From Spirogloea muscicola (taxonomy: Eukaryota > Streptophyta > Zygnematophyceae > Spirogloeales > Spirogloeaceae): a stretch of 64,000 nucleotides of DNA. Shown piece after piece: positions 1 to 12,942 of the stretch. The DNA is taken from NCBI GenBank assembly GCA_009602725.1, contig WELB01000256.1, positions 55,213 to 119,212 of the forward strand, read 5' to 3'. The notes below the pieces were generated by a model, which saw only the letters and a list, made by a program, of their open reading frames with translations, made no database searches and was not told where the DNA came from. Position 1 is the stretch's first letter, and every line of letters begins with the position of its first letter. The position numbers and the translations under genes were made by a program.

Positions 1-1836
1 GCGGCGGGTGCGAGGGACAGGCCGGGAGGGGGCCGGCGCGCCGCGGACCCCATGGCGGGCGCCGCCGGCAGCGATGCCGGCGGCGGCCCGGGGTTTAGGA
101 GGGGTGGCGGCGGCGGCGGCGGCGGCCTCCATGGTGTTCGTGACTATGTTAGAAGAAGAAGTGGCTCTCCCAATGGGGGTAAGGGCTGTGAGAAGCCAGC
201 CCGAAAAGAATTGACAAGGTTCGAAGGGGCCAAACTACGAGCTAAGCAGCGACTGCGGGGCCTGAAGAGGCTATGGCAGAACGGGGGAGGATGGACCACT
301 TAGTAGTTACGAGTGAGGAGCCTCACATCCGACAGACTAGCTGCCGGTAAACTATCCCCCTGACGAAAGCCGGAGGCCGCAGCGAGAGCACGGCCAGCAC
401 GCAGATGGAAGGCGTGGGGTGAGGAGGAGAGAAGGAGATGAAGTGCGCGGTGCGCATGGAATTAAAGGGTAGCCGCCTTTAGCCAATATACTGTTCAGGC
501 AGAAGCTAGTGCAAAAAGCGGGGCTACTCCAATCGAAGCCCTATGCTAAGGTGGCTAGAAGAAAGAATAGGTAATAACAGGACGAACAGTACTCACGGGT
601 GAGCACATACAAGGCGTGTTGAGTGGTAATGAGAACGCGGCTGTCAGTGTGAAGGGGCGGCTGTGCAGCCGAGTGCATGCAGACGCAATCTGGAGTGAAT
701 CTGAATTACGTTTCAGTGACGGACGACCATCCTGAGCAGCTATCCTTGTCGCGTCCTTGTTTACCTGCGTACAATTGCCTTACATTCTCTTCTGGACCTT
801 ATTCTTTTGTGGACTGGCCCTTGACACTGGATTGGCTCTCCCAGCCACCAGTTAATCTGGCCGCGCTTGCTGAGATTGGCTTAAGTTGGCCACCTTACCT
901 TGCTTTAACGTTCCCTCCGTTGGGAGTGCCAACGGCGCCGGTAACCCTACATGACCGTGTATGTAGCTACCTTTCAAGAGTACCAAACGGTACCAGTAAC
1001 TTTCCTCCAGTGTGTGGGTAGCTAAGTACGGGACCAGTCTCCGGGAGTCGTGCACCGTTGTCGTGCCATATCCCGTCGACGGCTGATTTGTGTCGATCTG
1101 ACTAGGATAGCTGACCTGGCTTGACACGTGTACTTCTGCGGCTGAGTCATAAAGGTTTGGGTGTGTATCGAGCTAAGGATAGGGGACATCTTCCAGATCG
1201 CGATCGATGTGACCGCTTATCAAATGTGGACTACAACAACGGAAGCGGTTACAAGTGCCAAAGCCCATACACGACGCCGACCGGCAGAAGACCGTTCGAA
1301 GTGCAGTCCTTCTTCCGGCTCCTCTTTCTTTGGCTTTGGATATTGTCCATTCTTTTTAGAGCTGGCTTTGCCAGCCCCTCTTCTCTATGGGCGAGCACTT
1401 CTTCAGTAGCTACGAGTGAGGAGCCTCTAACGGGAGGCCACCCCAGAAACAAGAATGAACAAAGTTCGAAAGGGCCAGGGAAAGTGCTGAAGCACACGGG
1501 GAATCGGCTACGAGACACTCAGTCACTTCCGTTGAGCAGACGCAGGTCGGAGAAACTGGTCTCCGGGTAGCAGGGCCAGAGGCTGCAGCCAAAGCGCGAC
1601 CAGCATGCAGATGAAGCGCGTGTGCCATTGACCGCTGCAGCTAATGCTGACACAGGCGCATGCATCTCTTCCTGCTAACCCCGAACCCCAAATCCCAAAC
1701 CTTAAGCAGCCGCTCTTTTGATAATCAGCAACCGCATTCTGGCAGCAACAGGAATAGCAGCAGGGCTGCAGTGCGCTCGCCCGCCAGCCCTGCGCCAGTG
1801 CCGCAGCCTGCAAGCCCGCACTCCTCCGCAGCCACC
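1..1836. other. Repeat-bearing spacer upstream of cytidine deaminase
   Basis: No gene could be supported here. The stretch holds at least three arms of the dispersed foldback repeat described at 59526-60094: about 160-245 (reverse orientation), 796-880 (forward, including the characteristic CTGGCCGCGCTTGC tail) and 1305-1500 (a forward arm followed closely by a reverse arm). Short reading frames in it are open by chance and share the repeat's sequence. A telomere-like run of CCCNAAA-type units lies at about 1678-1706, shortly before the cytidine deaminase start, and a GGGTTTAGG motif lies near 90. Confidence 0.6.
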
Positions 1837-3749
1837 ATGGCAGAGGCCTGCGGCTGGCCGACTGCCGCGGCAGAGGCGGCAGCGGCGGCGCGGGGAAAGG
1901 TCATGCTGGCGCGGCGGTTCCGGCACCGAGGGGCCGTGAAGACGGCGGCCCGTGGAGGCCATGGCCGCGGCTTGCCCCAGCTGCGGCAATCCGCTCAGCC
2001 AGGCCCATGCCATGTCAGGCAGCGGCCAAGACCCGTGTGCCTGCACGATGGGGCCGGCGCGCGCAGCAGCTCGGCCGCCACGGCCGATGAGGCCACCGAA
2101 GCCCTGGTCGCGGCAGCCGCGGGCTTCGTTCTGGAGGCGGCCGACGTAGCACGCCTGCGCTCGGCCTTGGGTCTCTCAGAAGGTGACGGCAGACGCCAGA
2201 CGGACGATCGCCATGGCTCTCGCCGCTGGCAGTCCCACAAAGCTGAAGCCGCTGCTGGTGTGGCGCCTCCGCAGAGGAGCTTCTGACGAGCCTGGTGGTG
2301 CCGGTGCGGGCCCTGGCGCTGGCGCCCATCTCCCGCTTCCACGTGGGCGCCGTCGCGCTCGGCGCCAGCGGCCGCGTCTTCGCCGGCGTCAACCTCGAGT
2401 TCCCGGGCCTGCCGCTGCACCACTCGGTGCACGCTGAGCAGTTTTTGGTCGCCAATGCTGCGCAGCACGGCGAGCGCCAGCTCCGCCTGCTTGCCGGTAA
2501 GAGACCGACTGACTGAGTGCCCGACCGACGACCACGGCCGGGGTCTCGTAGGCCATCTTGCAGCTGGGTCTTAGACCAACCCGTCGCTGCGATGCCGTGC
2601 CTTGTTGAGGTGTCAGTGTCGGCGGCGCCCTGCGGCCACTGCCGGCAGTTCCTTCAGGAGCTGCGAAAGGCAGGGGAGCTTCCCATCCTCATCGCCGATG
2701 GTGGTGCAGCCGAGGTCAGCACGCTCAAGGACCTGCTGCCTCACCGGTGAGACTCAGTCCTTTCCACCTTGACGCTTGTGTACTGCCATTTGGACCTCCT
2801 TCCCTGTGGATGCACATCAGCCAGGCAGATCTCACACTCTACTTTACAATGACCAACTCATAGTCTTGAATGCCTGACTGCAACTCTAGTGTCTGTCTCT
2901 GATCTTAGGTTCGGGCCGCTCGACCTGCTGGAGGACGACATTCCGCTGCTGCTGGAGCCACAGAGCCACAGCCTGGAGCTTGAATTGGCTGGCCCGGAGC
3001 TCGGCGGCAATGGAGGGGCAGCCATGCCTGCTGCCCGTGAGAGGCTGTTGCAGGCTGCGCTGACGGCTGCGAGGTCGGCCTATGCGCCTTACAGGTACAT
3101 GCCCCTGCGACTCACTGCTGCCAGCGCGTCAGAGCTCCTGAACTGTGAAGTCAATCTTCCTTGTGATGCTGCGGACACCCTGGAACCCTTAAGCCTAACC
3201 TATGTTGCCGAAGCAGAGTGCCAGATTCTTAAAAAAAGGCCTGGTGTGCAGCGGCTGCCCATCGGGGCTTGCGCTCGTGACCACCGACGGCACCATCTTC
3301 AGCGGGGCGTACATGGAGTCTGCCGCCTACAATCCGAGCCTCTCCCCCTTGCAGGTCAATGATAGCCTTCCCTTTGGCCCTTGCTTAACAATCAACCCTG
3401 TTGATCATGTGAAATTTCAGTCTAGATTTTGACTGGCAACTATGGAAGTCAGTCTTTTAGCACCATATATACAAATATCCAAATTTGGAACCCCTTAGTG
3501 ATGACATGGCAAGTTCAATGCAGGACATTTTAAACTGTATGGCTGTCCTTGCAGGCTGCGCTGGTGGCGCTGGTATCTCGAGGAAGGACCCACTACAGTG
3601 ATATCACAGAGGCAGTCCTGGTGGAAAAGAGGGGTGCCACAGTCGCTCAGGCCGGCTCCGTGCAGCTGGCGCTTGCAAAGATTGCCCCGGGGGCCATGCT
3701 AAGCGTGTACCAGATCTCACAGTCCAATGACAGCGCAAGTGGCACCTGA
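1837..3749 (+). CDS. CDA: Cytidine deaminase, plant/E. coli two-domain type, six exons
   Basis: Deaminates cytidine (and deoxycytidine) to uridine in pyrimidine salvage, normally as a zinc-bound homodimer in the cytosol. Exons: 1837-2182, 2275-2496, 2617-2746, 2909-3094, 3252-3354, 3555-3749; phases join cleanly to 393 codons. The catalytic N-terminal domain shows HHSVHAEQF (zinc His and catalytic Glu) and [11 protein letters not shown] (two zinc Cys). The second domain, with SYAP..-like and [11 protein letters not shown] motifs, is the non-catalytic copy typical of this family. The exon 2/3 join was chosen because it gives [12 protein letters not shown], as in plants. The start is uncertain: ATG 1837 and ATG 1903 are both in frame and give a 60-90 residue Ala/Arg-rich extension over the roughly 300-residue plant enzyme, possibly a targeting peptide. 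Confidence 0.9.
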
Positions 3750-6674
3750 GCTGGGCCCAATGAGTAGCTGGACCGCACCACTCTGGTGCTCGGTGATGCC
3801 AGGCCGAGCAGGTCAGCAAGGCCGCCGGACGTGGCCTAGCTGATAAGTGACGTTTGCCTCTGATGGCTAGCATCGTCGTGCAACTGGACAAGTGGTGTGC
3901 TGCGCAAATGGCACAGCACACCACTTGAGTAGTGCAATGACGATGTTGTATCATGTATAGCTTGTGCGGACAATGTTTAAGGCTAGTCAAGCCCAAAGGT
4001 GGATTGTGCAGAGTAGCCATCATATACAGCAGGAGCCTTGCCTTGGCGGGCAAACGTAGGTCTAGATTATGGGCAAGCTTATGCTTGCTTGCCCTGCTAA
4101 AGAGAGGATACTCTGGGCCTTCTCTTAGGACATTCTTTGCTAATTGAGCCATCTGCAGCAACCACATCACAAGGTTGTGTGAGACCACCTTTAATATTGC
4201 ACATATTGAACTTGCCAAGGCTTCATGTCGTAGCGTTGTATATGTGCTTGCAGGATATGATCATCTGATGTTCCCGCCGTATGCTTTTCGTATGCTTGCT
4301 TGTGTGAAGCTACGGCAAGGCTAGCCTGGTAGTGTTCTTTGTGAAGCCGTGAGGCCACGGTGTGTGCCTCCTTAGAAGGTGCTGCCGAGGGAAGAGTTCG
4401 CCTCCAACTGCTTAACAAACTTTCTGTGGGGTTGGCACCAGAGCATATAGGGCAAGTGAAGCAAGCTTGGCTGTGGCCACCAATTGTACACAGAAGCTGA
4501 AGTACATGTTGGCTTTGCCTTCCAAGGGCTGGCGACCTTTCCAGGTGCATGTCTAACTTGTATTGGACAGCCTCCATTGCTGCTGCCGCTTCTTTCCTTT
4601 CCGACTCCGAGTCCTTAGCTGGCCGTTGGTTCCTCTGACCATGGACTAGTGACCGACGCCGTCTAGGCGGTACAAGACACAGATCGGCTCGGGCGGCAGA
4701 CACACATTACACTACAAGAGGCTCAGTCTGCACCTATGCTGCAGCCATGGCTAAGGCATGGGAGCAGGCACAGTCGGCTGCAATTTAGAATGTGCCCAAT
4801 GTGTTCCACTTGTTCCACTTTCCACAGGGAGTGCTCCTACGGCTCTTCAGACTTTAGTCAATTGGTGTCTCAAGCCCAACTCGCTGATTCACCACATCAT
4901 CATACTCACGAATAAAATGTAACAGGCTGTTGGACAATGTACGAGTACAAGCGTCGTAATATATACGCAAATCAGGCTTGTACATTGCGTTGGTTTGCTC
5001 GTACAGTCAAGTACGAGCATCACTCCAGTGCCATCGTAAGCTCAGTCCTGAGGCTGATGACACATAGCTTGGGGATTTACTGCGGATTGCTTGAAGCTAC
5101 TACACAGTTATGCAGTAATACGAGCACAACTGGTGCTCACGTGTGGGACATTACACCTCTCCTGAGCCAAGGACGTCGTGAAGGAGTCCCTGCATGCCAA
5201 GTAGCCAAAATAAGTCCTGGAAGACAAAAAGAGGTGCGCATAGACGTCAAGGGTAAGAGAGGCTCGACGGCTACCCGTGCAGCCAGGCACGGCGCGTACA
5301 ACAAGTGTTGCTTGCTTCCGACAAAGCCATGTCCCGTAACGACCTGCTCGTATCGCACATAGGAGCCTGTCAAACGCCTGCATAAGCCTGTGGGAGGACC
5401 CTTACTCGACTCAATGCTGGGAGAATGGAAGCACTGGTCGCCGAGACTTCAGGCTTTGCCTCAGGCTCTGCCTCAGGCAGTTGGGCTGAACTCAGAGGCA
5501 GTCGATGGTGGTCCAACAAGATATGCTCTGTGAGCCATGTACAGCATCCACAGCAAGGCACCTGCAAAACAACATAATTGCGTGCAGGTGGACGATGAAT
5601 TAAGCTTTTGCTTGCAGTAACTTGACCTGAGGCGCAAGGGAAAGCCTACATTGTTTTGTGGTTGAACTAGTTTCAGGGCAGTAGACCTGCTAACTGGAGC
5701 TTCAAGACGGATTGTGTGGGAGTGGGCTGCCAGATCCTTCTTTCCGGTTCATTTTCACCTATATCACGGCAAAGCAACGAAGGAATCAGCTCTTTCAATG
5801 TAAGGCAACGGCGGTTTTAACAAGCCTAAGAGAAAGGGCCGGAAGCCGCAAGATTGGGCAGGTCGGCATTGGGGGTGTGCATGACCGTCGTACATCCGAT
5901 TGGCGTCACAAGCAGGCATGCAGGTGGGAGTCACACGGCAGTTGTGGTAGTGGGATGTAAAGCTGGTGGGAGCGGCCGGCCCGGGGCGGGGCTCTGCTGG
6001 CGGTGGGCTCCTCTGGTCGCGCACACGGCGGGGGACCTACACAAGCGAGGGTGAAGGCGCGCTCGCACTGGGGGGGGGGCGACGGTGAGACGGGCCAGCC
6101 GGGCGCGGGGCTCAGGCGGGGCCGGGTGGACCGTTGCTGCCGCTTGAAAGCGGGAAGACTCGCCCGCTTGGCTTTCGCGTACTAGCCCCGCCTTTGCCCT
6201 TCAGTCTGTTGACTCGGCTTGACCTCCCCTTCGTCACCATCTCCCTGGTGCCGATACAAAGCATCACCTTGTCCATTCCAATGGGCTGGCCTCTCCCAGC
6301 CACCAGTCAATCTGGCTGCGCTTGCTTCTTAAGCATCAAGAAAGAACGGGGACGGTTGACCGTCCCACGGTGGGGGCTCCGCAGCGGTCCCCACGACAGG
6401 TGCCCCACTTACCCGTCGTCACATGGAGCCGGCACTGAGGCGCTGCTCACTGGGCCGTCGCCCGGTGGCTCCGGCTCCCCCCCCCCCCGAGCCTTCGTCC
6501 CGCTGGGGAGGCGCAGCTGGAGCAGGCCCCATCTAAGGCAGGCCCGGCCGCGGCCCCACCNGGCGGCGCGCGGCGCGCCTCGCGAGCGTCCGCAAGGACG
6601 CCGTCGTCGGCGTCGTCTACCTCTCTTTCCGAGGCCTCGTCACGGGTGGTTGCCTGCTGGCCCCCGGTTCAAGC
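3750..6674. other. Intergenic stretch, no recognised gene
   Basis: Nothing here could be matched to a known family. An unassigned open frame of 170 codons lies at 4191-4703 on the minus strand (listed separately). A forward arm of the dispersed repeat lies at about 6235-6335, ending in the tail that resembles CTGGCTGCGCTTGC. From about 5960 the base composition becomes very GC-rich, leading into the first exon of the next gene; a single unresolved base is at 6561. Confidence 0.5.
4191..4703 (-). CDS. Unassigned open frame, 170 codons
   Basis: I do not recognise this frame. It starts with a basic, Arg-rich segment, has a Lys/Glu/Ala stretch around residues 33-45, and a lone CPIC pair around residue 84 that is too isolated to call a zinc finger. 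It has no introns while nearly all genes around it are intron-rich, and its codon use cannot be separated from chance at this length. It may be a small gene, a 3' remnant, or a non-coding open frame; chance is a real possibility. Confidence 0.15.
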   Translation of the reverse strand: MSAARADLCLVPPRRRRSLVHGQRNQRPAKDSESERKEAAAAMEAVQYKLDMHLERSPALGRQSQHVLQLLCTIGGHSQACFTCPICSGANPTESLLSSWRRTLPSAAPSKEAHTVASRLHKEHYQASLAVASHKQAYEKHTAGTSDDHILQAHIQRYDMKPWQVQYVQY

Positions 6675-9600
6675 ATGCTGCTGCGTCCGTGGGTGGCCCG
6701 GCCGCCGCCGCCGCCGCCACGCTGGGGGACTTGCCGGCGTCGCGGGCGTCTGGGCCCAGCTCCTGTGGACCTCGCTCTCATCTACGGTACGATGCTGGCT
6801 CAGGGCTTACCCCTTTTCAATCAGACCCCAGTCCTGCTGCTCCTGCCGTAGCACGCCACTGCGCAGGCTCGGGATCTCAGCATGGCTGCCGCCGTGGCCC
6901 GAGCGATCTCTCCGCCCTTGCTGACTTTCTACCATCTGATCGTCGAGGTGTGGCCACCATGGCCCCACCATGGTATTGTTGAGTTGGTGACTGGTTAGGG
7001 CCAGCTGATACTTGTCATGTGCGCCTGTCGGCAACAGTCGATCACACGCTTTTTCGCTCAATTTGCTGTGGAGGTTTGAAACTCTGTCGTGTCCCGCAGT
7101 GTGCGTCAGCTTGCCGCGCTCACAGTCAGTGTGTCCTCAATCGCCACATTGAATCACGTGTCATACCTCTTCGACATATTTCCTGGCACCGGCCACTGTA
7201 GTAGCTAGCAAGGCTGCGACTGCTCCGAGTCCACAATGTCACAGGGGCACAGCTGCGTGTGCAGGCTAGTGGTTTGTCATTTAAGTCTTCCCTGACGTTC
7301 AGCAGACCATCTCCAAGCAAAGGTCGTTCTGTCTTGGACCTCGTTCCATATAGAGGTGTACAGATGTTGCTGCACGTATGTCACATAGTTACGTGCGAAC
7401 CTGGTGGTTAGTGCCATGCTGCTTTCCACTGAATGTATTTGCCTCATGCTGCAGGTGTCCTCTGCTTGCTGGCACACAGTGGTGCCGAGGGTACAATCAC
7501 TGCGTTGAGAGCGACCAACGAGTCTGTGACAGGCACAGTGGCCTCAGCAGCCACGGCTCTGTACAGAGTTGAGCTCAGCAGCTGCAGGCCTTCCGATCGC
7601 TTTCTGAATGTGGAGCTGGCCAGCACGGAGGCAGGCGGCCTGGCAGACTCTGAGCTTCTGCTGATGCTCAACCCAGACGACAGCCTACCTCAAGCTGTCG
7701 TCATTGACAGCGGGGAAGTAATCTTCAACGACGGCACAGTTGGAGACTACGCAGGTTGGCCAGTGCTGCGCTGATAGAGCGCCACCAGATGCTGAGATGC
7801 TTGCTTTAGTCCGTCACTCCTCTTACACTAACGCATGCAGGCTGCCCGCTGCTAATGCCGCTGGTGGCAATGTTCCATGGTCTGCAGGCTACAAGGTGAA
7901 GCGAAGCTACCAGCAACTGGCGCTGGACCTCTCTTTGCATAGACACAGCACCTTGTATGCAGGCGTTTTTAACTTCCCTTCGACCCCCGAGGCCAGTGAC
8001 GCATTTACAATCAGGGCCTGGTGTACAGGTGCAGACCGGGACCTCCGATTGCTGTGCTGGATGTGTCCCTCTGGTCATCGAGAGTGCAAGCATGTCAGCT
8101 ACTCTCTGCATCACATGCATGTAGCAACAAGTGTGACTAGACCACACACTACGCTGAAAATTGCACCGCTGATGGTGCAGCCAATTCTCACAATCTTATT
8201 GGCTTGTCATATTGCAGCAACGCCAGCATGCCCTGCAATGTGCTCTCATCATGGGGTTTGCAGATCAGATGGCACTTGCTTGTGCAGCAGTGGGTGGGCT
8301 GACATAGATTGTAATACGGGTATTGCCAATGCTCTGCACTGCCACTCACTAGTTTGCAGAGCAGACTGGAAATATTTCATTAAGGGTTGATGTTTCAGGG
8401 CATGGGCAGGTGCCTGTTTAATTCCTCACTTTGGAAGCTGCCATGTCATATTGGGAGAGCCTCGCATGCCATATTAGCCTGTTGAGGTTGCAGACGGGCA
8501 CATTATATAAGCTGACACTCACCACGCAGATGGTGATCTGCAGCTAAGCACATTCTACGATTTGTGGCATTGCAGAAGCAATGCCGTTGGGAGACAGGCC
8601 ATCGATCTGGCAGTCTCTGCAACCAGGGCATTGGATGTACTTTATGGTGCAGGTAAGTAAAGGAGCTCTCGGGAGTTCTCGGTCAGTAGCTCATTGATAG
8701 GAGTGGTCGGTATGATAACGACATGACGCTGGTCAGTGCTGAATGTTGCTACAGTCTTTTGCACGTCCTTCATCTGCTCCTAAGGAGATTCTTCAATGAG
8801 TCTCTCCGTGGTCAATGTGGTGAGTCCCATAATTGTAGGAAAGCAGAAAGGTGCTGGTTGTGTGCACATCAAGCAGATTGATGGTAGTCTGAAGAGATGG
8901 TTTTCATGGTTTTATTGGCCAACAGGTGCCCGAAAAGAAGAGCTCATTGCTTGTACAAATGATACGCACTCGTGGCAGCACAATACTTTTCCTTCTTCCA
9001 CTGGGTGAAGGTTTCGTCCCAAGTATGCTGCCTAACCAACATGGAGCTGTGTGCACTATAATTGGCCCTAGCCAGTGCAAGTTGCTCACAGATTCATGGA
9101 GCTCCTGAGCTCCCCTTTTTGACCAGCTATCTTTCATATTGATGACTGCACTCATTGATGACCTCCGATCAGTCCTTGCCAACTAGAACAGACTTGTATC
9201 ACAGATGAGGCAGATTGCGCAGTGCTTTGTGTCGACATGAGTAGCTGTCATGAAGTATACTTATCAGAGCTTGTGTGATTTTCATAGATGGAGTTCCTAC
9301 TCAGGAAGATTATGAGACTTTTGCTGATAAAGAAGCCTATCAGACACACGCAGACTATCACCACAGGTTACTGAGAAGCGTGGGTCCAGGAACATTTATT
9401 GTGGGAGTCTTCAATACTGATCGTGACTTGGAAGAAAGTGCCAACTTCAGCATCACGGCCACTGTGTCTCCAGGTATGCAGAGTTGTTGTTCTGAATAAT
9501 GCATACTACTTCTTCTTCATGGATGCACCCCCCAGCATGGGCAATGTCACTCATGCAACATGCAGCATCAGTATTGACTTTCCCTGCATTTCAACAACTC

Positions 9601-11848
9601 TCTTAGACTCTTTGGACCCTTCATCAGGCTCTGCTTTTCGATAAGCTTTGGATAGCGGTATTGGTTGAGAGAGTGGGTTTTGTGGTGGTTTCACTGTTGT
9701 GGTGAGTGGTGGTTCTGTGAGTGGTGGTTCCATCCTCGCTTATTTGACAAAGCACACCTGGCTGACGATATGATGCTATGTGTGCACAGCAACAGGATCT
9801 CCCCTTTGCCCCTTGGCGTGCTCAGCTCCGTCAGGAGTGTGTGTTGCGAGCAATCGTGGAAATGCTACTGGTTACTGCGCCTGTAGACCAGGTTCCGGGG
9901 GCCAATTTTGCGAAGGAAGTGAGTTTTTGACCTCAGTGTTGTTAGCACATGACTGTCTTGTAGACCAACACTTTTATTGTTCTTGCCTCAGCATTCTATG
10001 GAAGCATCTATGCATTGTTCTGAGCTGATTCTGTGATCTGATGTTGATGGTTCAATAGCCCATGCAACAGCTGGTGTTCTCTGTGTACTGCTGCAGATCT
10101 GACACTGATGCATCAGAAGTCCAAGGTGGATGGCGTTCTGGCACCTGGCCAGTGGGCGTACTTCCAGCTGGGCCAGCAGGGTTCTGCATCCCTCAAGAAT
10201 CTCGTCATCAAGTGAGGTCACAACTTTGTTGCCTATGTGCCTCCTCGCTTTAAGAGATAGAAAGCTTGATCATATGCCTCATCTCCTTGGACCTCCTGGT
10301 CCTTGCTTGGTATTCTGATATGGAGCCGGGGTGCTCATGTATCATGACAGGCTGACCAGGGATGGAGGCCAGGCAGTGCTCGTGGAAAAGCTGGGCAGCT
10401 ATCCGACCCTGGATGTGTACGATGAAATCCTGAAGCCAACTGCTCCGGTTGGCAGTAACTTGAGCATCTACACTTTGTATAGCGGGAGTGAGATTGACAG
10501 CGGCACACATTATTACGGCTTATACAACTTAGACTACACGGTCCATGACACTTGCCATTACATCCTGGAGTTTACAGATTCCGGTATGATAGCTGCTATG
10601 GTCCTCCTACACCTTGCTACCAATACTTTGAGCTGTCCTGACTCTAACATGCTTTTGGTATCATGTCCAGATTGTTGTACTGCAGCGAAGTGCATCCTCT
10701 AGCCTTGTTGGTTCCACACGTAGTACTGCTTGCCTGCCAGCATTTGTTGGGCCCATGTCACTTGCAACATGGCATACTTGTCTGAGACTTTCACCGCGGC
10801 TGATGCAGCTGGAACTGCGTCTGGTCTGAGCCCCTGGCTGGCAGTCGGGCTTGGAGCAGCTATATCCATCCTGCTCTGTATCTGCACAACAGTCTGCCGC
10901 AGGGCCATGTCGCACTCACGGCGCAGGGCTGCTAGAGCTGGCATCCCTCCATCCTTGGCAAGTCCAACCCCACATATGTCATGTACCGCAAGGCCCTCCA
11001 ATTGCCGATCTGCTGTGGTCCTTCATCGATCCCTCTTCCTCAATGCTGACGTGCTCCTTATTGTCAATTGCAGGCTGTAGCACAGCAGAACGTGCAGATG
11101 CGGCAAGATTTGCAGGGACAACCTCTGGACCCTGCTCTTATTGCCTCATTGCCTACATTCAGGTTCAGGGTTCAGCCTGTGGACAACAAAGAGGATGCCC
11201 AGTATGGCTCCGGACATATACCTTATGCATCTTGCTGCTCAGCAGACATGTCCTTTGTCACAAAGGGAACCTATGACAACCCCACATGAAAAGTAGCTAA
11301 GAACTGCCCCTTGCTTCTCCTGCTGTTGTTGATTGTGAGTAGCACAAGGAGATGCATTTTAAGGTGCTGCAGTAAGCTGAGCAGAACCGCTTGTGAACTG
11401 CAGGTGTGCAGTGTGCCTTGGTGATTACCAAGCTGGGGAGCAACTGCGTAGGCTACCTGTCTGTGGCCACGCCTTCCACATTCAGTGCATTGATAGCTGG
11501 TTCCAGAGCAATAGCACGTGCCCAATGTGCCGGGCCGTGCTCAATCAGAACCCCCCAGTGGACCCGCCAGCTGCTGTTGCCTCTCCCGCACCTCTACCGC
11601 CCCAGATGGCAACTCCTTTGGAGCAGTCGCAGGAGCCTCCACGCTGGGCACCTCTGGAGGGCCTCTCCACAAGGCCACGGAGGAGTGTAGGAGCGGCCAT
11701 CCCACAGGCCCGCGACCACACCTCCAACCATGCGGAAACGGTTGTCGCCAGTCCAGAGACTGCATCAGAAGCAGTTGCCAGTCCACCTGTCAGAGTGGAT
11801 GCTGTCCTTAACGTGGATGAATCAGGAAGGACAGAGCCCAGCGCTTGA
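6675..11848 (+). CDS. Predicted membrane RING-H2 E3 ligase with EGF-like and beta-sandwich ectodomain
   Basis: Exons read as 6675-6786, 7455-7754, 7888-8028, 8218-8319, 8576-8652, 8926 to about 9010 or 9022, 9288-9473, 9790-9918, 10097-10211, 10351-10583, 10809 to about 10961, 11074 to about 11175, 11404-11848; almost all introns are phase 1. Order of parts: hydrophobic signal segment around [12 protein letters not shown]; three diverged beta-rich repeats that resemble bacterial pre-peptidase C-terminal domains (each with a GxW.YF or equivalent strand); two EGF-like modules between them ([15 protein letters not shown] and the segment ending [12 protein letters not shown]); one transmembrane helix ([16 protein letters not shown]); then a RING-H2 finger with [13 protein letters not shown] and CPMC, and a Ser/Pro-rich tail. 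RING-H2 fingers of this ATL-like kind bind E2 enzymes, so a receptor-like ubiquitin ligase with extracellular modules is inferred. The first exon and the two joins flanking 11074 are the least certain. Confidence 0.75.
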
Positions 11849-12942
11849 GCTCTGACGACGTTGCTTCGGTCATTCTCCTGTTCCTGCAAAGACCAAGCAC
11901 CACCAGTCTTAAGACTGGCAGTGTCAGCGTCTGCTCCACCTCTCCCAGCATGATGTTCTGCCTTATCAGTGCAGTACTGATTCAGGGAACACGCACTTGC
12001 ACGACTTACTCGTTGCACTGTACTAGGCCTGACTCAGACTGGATTCCTGAGCCCAGATCGTGGGACAAGAATCCAGTTAGCTTGACGTGGGTCACTTCTC
12101 TCATTACCTGGCAATAGCACCTTTGCTTGCCCGCATCTTGCGTACTTGTTCTGCAGTTGGTGTAATAGCCATTCAATGAGCGGCTTGGCTGTCTGTCCAG
12201 TCTTGCAAGTGCCTACGATGTCAGCAATGATTGCCAGCCAGTGGCTGGACTTGTGCAGCTCCACAGGCTCGCAGTGGGCAGGCAAACAAGGGTAGTTCGA
12301 GCCTTGGCTGTCCACAGCCGTCGTCCCCTTGGGAAGCGCTTTCTTCTTGTTTTCATCCCTTCTTCTGATTCTGCATTCTCAAAGCTTACCGCTGCATGTT
12401 GAGTGTATTGGATTGGCTTGACCTCCCATTCGTTTCACGCGCATCGAGCGCCCTCTCTCATAGGAAGTGATCTCCTCCTAATGAAGAAAGAAAGTGGCTC
12501 TTCCAAAGGGAGCAAGGGCTGTGAACAGCCCTTGGAAGAAAACTGGACTGAGTATCTGAGTCATGGAGGGCGTGAGTAGCCAAGTACAAGTCAAGCAAGA
12601 AGACATGTACATCACCTGCTGCTGAGCTGACCAGCTCAGTAACCACGAGTCAGCACGTAGATGGTCGCTACCTGATGCCCGAATTCAAGACGGCAGTTCG
12701 ACAAGCCTTCGTGCCACCACCTAAAGCTTGAAGGGGGGCGGGGGCCGTGGAAACGGTCCCGTTTCCGCAGAGAGAACGGACTAGGTCCCAAAACCAGAAG
12801 GGCCGAGCGGCGCTTAACTATCGGCGCGACGTGTAGAAGCAGCGCCAAGGTGGCTGGACCAACCCTCCTGACGGCATCAGAACTACTGTGCCACCCCCGC
12901 CCCTCGCCCCCTGCGGCGGCGGCGGCGGCGGCGGCGGCGGCC
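11849..12942. other. Spacer with one dispersed-repeat arm
   Basis: This is 3' flank of the RING-H2 gene and upstream region of the SKIP locus. A reverse-orientation arm of the dispersed repeat lies at about 12478-12560 (short inverted motif AAGGGCTGTGAACAGCCCTT). No coding exon was recognised. The last 50 bases before 12943 are a GGC-repeat tract. Confidence 0.5.

Noticed and set aside
215-235. tRNA B-box-like GGTTCGAAG
   Set aside because: No A-box or cloverleaf around it; it belongs to the dispersed foldback repeat and recurs near 1460.
1952-2149. Zinc-ribbon-like CPSCGNPL frame on the plus strand
   Set aside because: It overlaps exon 1 of cytidine deaminase in another frame; only the frame ending LRSALGLSE joins in phase to the conserved deaminase exons.
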